A DNA stretch of 64,000 nt from Eurosta solidaginis. Taxonomy: Eukaryota > Arthropoda > Insecta > Diptera > Tephritidae. Positions within the stretch are counted from its first letter, which is position 1; each line of letters starts with the position of its first letter. The stretch covers positions 180,146,645 through 180,210,644 of the forward strand of contig NC_090319.1 in assembly GCF_040869045.1 (NCBI RefSeq), in the 5' to 3' direction. The notes under the pieces are model-generated. The model saw nothing but the letters and a program-made list of their open reading frames with translations. It was not told the DNA's origin and made no database searches. This document shows, in pieces, positions 61,871-64,000 of this stretch. Position numbers and translations under genes: made by a program.

Positions 61871-62502
61871 CTTGGCTTGGATATCATAAGTGGTTTCAGG
61901 CTCTGGATCAGGGACTGATATCAGTCTTAGACCGGCCATAGTGACGAATGTCACGCGTGATTAGTTATCACGTCCTGCACGAGGTGCCCCTGCTTTTACT
62001 GATAATGGCGGATCTAGAGAGGACAACTCGATAAAACCCGCACCCCGTGAGTCATTGTGCCGAGCTCAGAGGAGGGAGGACTTTTTAAGAGTCAAGATCG
62101 GTACACAACGGTGACGAACTGGACTGTTTTAGGGCTTTGATTTCACTTTACATTTTGACTTGATGACTTTGGGCTGGTAGGTGCGGTATTCTGCCACTTT
62201 AGTAGGTCGGGGTGAAACTCTACCGAAATGGCTGGTAGGCTAATGCTGCACCTGCCCACGTCCCGTTTAAACCGTGGCGGGCCTCAAGGTACGTTCCGGC
62301 ACCGTCGCCGTTAAGTTGGTGGTGTAGGTGCGGTTGAAGATTTTCCCGCTTCGCGCCCGGTCTGGCTCTGAACGCATTACTCATAAGGTAATGCGTCAAC
62401 CCTCGCGTGGCCTCCCTGCGTAGCATAGATAACCACGATACCGTTAAAAGGCGACTACACAATCGGTTCCGGATAGCGGCTTTGAGGGGGGACTTTTTTA
62501 GA
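61871..62502 (+). other. Non-coding sequence 5' of a LINE ORF2
   Basis: GC content rises sharply at ~61900, marking a new element. It contains inverted motifs such as GCATTAC-TCATAAG-GTAATGC at ~62370-62391. No ORF1 is readable; this may be the ORF1/ORF2 spacer or a 5' untranslated region. Confidence 0.4.
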
Positions 62503-64000
62503 ATGGACAATACTAATACGAATCCGCCAAGGATGGGGTGCGGAAGAAGAGCGCTTTTGATGGAAATCCGTCAAATCAATCTTCAGCACTCTAAAGCGGC
62601 TTCCGCAAATTTGTTGCTCTGCCTTGAAAAAGGCGGAGTGGATATAGTCCTTGTCCAGGAGCCGTGGCTCAGTAGTAACGGTAGTAAGATTTCTGGATTA
62701 AGGACTGGAAAATTCAACACCTTGGTGCATGGGGAGGTAAGTAGGCCTAGATCCTGTGTGCTTGTTAAAAAAGAGATTAAAGCTTTTATTCTCTCTAATT
62801 TCAGAAATGCTGGCGTAACCACGGTCTGCCTCGAGCGAGGAAGTAATGAAATGTGGGTGGTCTCAGCGTACATGCCCCACGGGGACGTAGAGGGGCCACC
62901 ACCTGCGATATTGGGTGAAATCACCGCTGAAGCAAGGCGGAGAGGTGTTGGCGTGATCATCGGTGCCGATGCTAATGCCCATCATAGCATTTGGGGAAGC
63001 TCGGATACCAACACTAGAGGTGAGTCTTTATTTACTTTTATTGTAGATGAGGGACTTTATATATGTAATAGGGGGAATGACCCGACTTTTATTACTGCGG
63101 TAAGGGAGGAGGTCCTGGACCTCACCCTGGTTAGTAGAGAACTGGAAGGTCGGATATCTGGATGGAGGGTTCTCAACGAGCACTCCTTCTCTGATCACCG
63201 ATATATTCAGTTCTCAGTGAACGAAGAACGTCCCGGTAAAATATCTTTTAGGAACCCTAAAAGTACTAACTGGGACTTGTATTGTAGGAAGCTGGTAGAG
63301 CTACTGCCTGCGGTGCCTATCATTAGTTCGGGCCTGTCCGAATCTGAGATAGACGTTCTGGTGGAAAACTTCACCTCGGCAAGCAATAGCGCCTTTCAGC
63401 TGTCCTGCCCATTGAAAACTTACAGGGGGAAGGGCAAGCCGCCCTGGTGGTCGGATTCTCTTGACGACCTAAGAGCGTCCAGTCGGCGGCTCTTCAACAG
63501 AGCCAGGAGGAGTAAATTACCCTCGGACTGGGAGCTCTATAAGGTGAGTCTGGGGATTTATAAATATGAAATAAGGATAGCCAAGCGAGATGCATGGCGA
63601 AGCTTCTGCGAAAACGTAGAAGGCTGCAATGAATCCGCGAGATTTAGAAAAATACTCTCTAGGAACCCCGCTCCTATGGGGTATCTGAGAGATGATGGTG
63701 GGGACTGGTCGATGAGTAGCGAGGAGTCCCTAAGGCTTTTACTGGACAATCATTTTCCCGATGTCCCAGTTGCGCAGGGATCTTCGCCTGCATGGTCGGC
63801 GGTCGTTGGCCATGCAGAAGTTCCTGCCATTCCAATACGGGAAAGTCAAATAACCTGGGATATAGGGTCGTTCAAGCCCTATAAGTCTCCGGGCCCGGAT
63901 GGAATCATTCCTGCGCAGCTTCAAAGGTCTTTGGGGATTTCCTGCCGCTGGTTGGCCATATATATACTAACTGCCTCAGGCTTAACTATATCCCGAATTC
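62503..64000 (+). CDS. LINE ORF2: endonuclease and start of RT (runs off the window)
   Basis: From ATG 62503 the frame is open for ~499 codons to the right edge. Endonuclease: INLQHSKAASANLLLCLEK, DIVLVQEPWLS (Glu), WVVSAYMPHGD, GVIIGADANAHHSIWGS (Asp/Asn), DLTLVSREL, EHSFSDHRYIQF (SDH). A linker with RNPKSTNWDLYCRKLVELLP and KGKPPWWSDSLDDLR follows, then RT starts with FKPYKSPGPDGIIPAQLQ. The endonuclease QEPW motif matches the LOA-like fragment at 19290. All visible catalytic residues are intact, so this may be a recent copy. I/LOA/R1 group. Confidence 0.85.
   Translation, partial: MDNTNTNPPRMGCGRRALLMEIRQINLQHSKAASANLLLCLEKGGVDIVLVQEPWLSSNGSKISGLRTGKFNTLVHGEVSRPRSCVLVKKEIKAFILSNFRNAGVTTVCLERGSNEMWVVSAYMPHGDVEGPPPAILGEITAEARRRGVGVIIGADANAHHSIWGSSDTNTRGESLFTFIVDEGLYICNRGNDPTFITAVREEVLDLTLVSRELEGRISGWRVLNEHSFSDHRYIQFSVNEERPGKISFRNPKSTNWDLYCRKLVELLPAVPIISSGLSESEIDVLVENFTSASNSAFQLSCPLKTYRGKGKPPWWSDSLDDLRASSRRLFNRARRSKLPSDWELYKVSLGIYKYEIRIAKRDAWRSFCENVEGCNESARFRKILSRNPAPMGYLRDDGGDWSMSSEESLRLLLDNHFPDVPVAQGSSPAWSAVVGHAEVPAIPIRESQITWDIGSFKPYKSPGPDGIIPAQLQRSLGISCRWLAIYILTASGLTISRI

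Overview
The window looks like repeat-dense euchromatic or pericentromeric DNA from a higher dipteran, possibly a true fruit fly. This is inferred from the mix of 412/mdg1-like, gypsy and BEL/Pao LTR elements, LOA-, RTE- and CR1/Jockey-type LINEs, Penelope-like elements, a tRNA-derived SINE, Helitrons and Harbinger relics. No complete host gene is visible. Almost all recognisable coding sequence belongs to transposable elements at different stages of decay, with many insertions nested inside others.

Layout. 1-276: Helitron fragment (minus). 277-755: a 412/mdg1-like LTR with primer site, leader and gag start, then a two-level satellite block (1.8-3.3 kb), SINE-like and integrase relics, and a Harbinger remnant sitting in a minisatellite (4.9-6.2 kb). 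6.3-13.0 kb: a CR1-like LINE with a PHD-type finger, split by a young RTE insertion with an open polymerase frame. 13.18-13.64 kb: polypurine tract and second 412-like LTR. 13.64-17.68 kb: a degenerate gypsy element (minus). 17.68-21.41 kb: a second Helitron copy, split by an internally deleted LOA-like LINE and by a LINE 3' fragment. 21.41-23.4 kb: remnant of a BEL element.

25.3-31.2 kb is the most unusual stretch. It holds broken pieces of four unrelated housekeeping or metabolic genes: alanyl-tRNA synthetase fused directly to poly(A) polymerase, two lipase exons, and ABCE1. A 3.2-kb DNA element with ~480-bp terminal inverted repeats lies between the lipase exons. 31.5-32.1 kb is a LINE polymerase fragment split by a SINE. 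32.9-39.6 kb is a nearly full-length but damaged BEL/Pao element (minus), itself hit by a 2-kb insertion that was then hit by a SINE; both insertions have clean target-site duplications. 40.07-41.78 kb is a CR1/Jockey-type LINE whose 3' region carries six short hairpins with covarying stems. 41.8-45.4 kb is a BS/Jockey-like LINE.

45.4-53.5 kb is sparse: MITEs with clear target duplications, a possible spliced coding fragment, LINE scraps and a third SINE. 53.8-60.8 kb is a composite of three Penelope-like copies (two tandem on minus, one inverted on plus), with hammerhead-ribozyme-like cores and one 14-bp duplication flanking the whole block. 60.8-61.9 kb is an LTR-like sequence with two internal tandem arrays. 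62.5 kb to the right edge is an open LINE ORF2 (endonuclease and start of reverse transcriptase).

All family names come from recognised motifs only; no database search was run. Boundaries without a target duplication or a duplicated copy are approximate.
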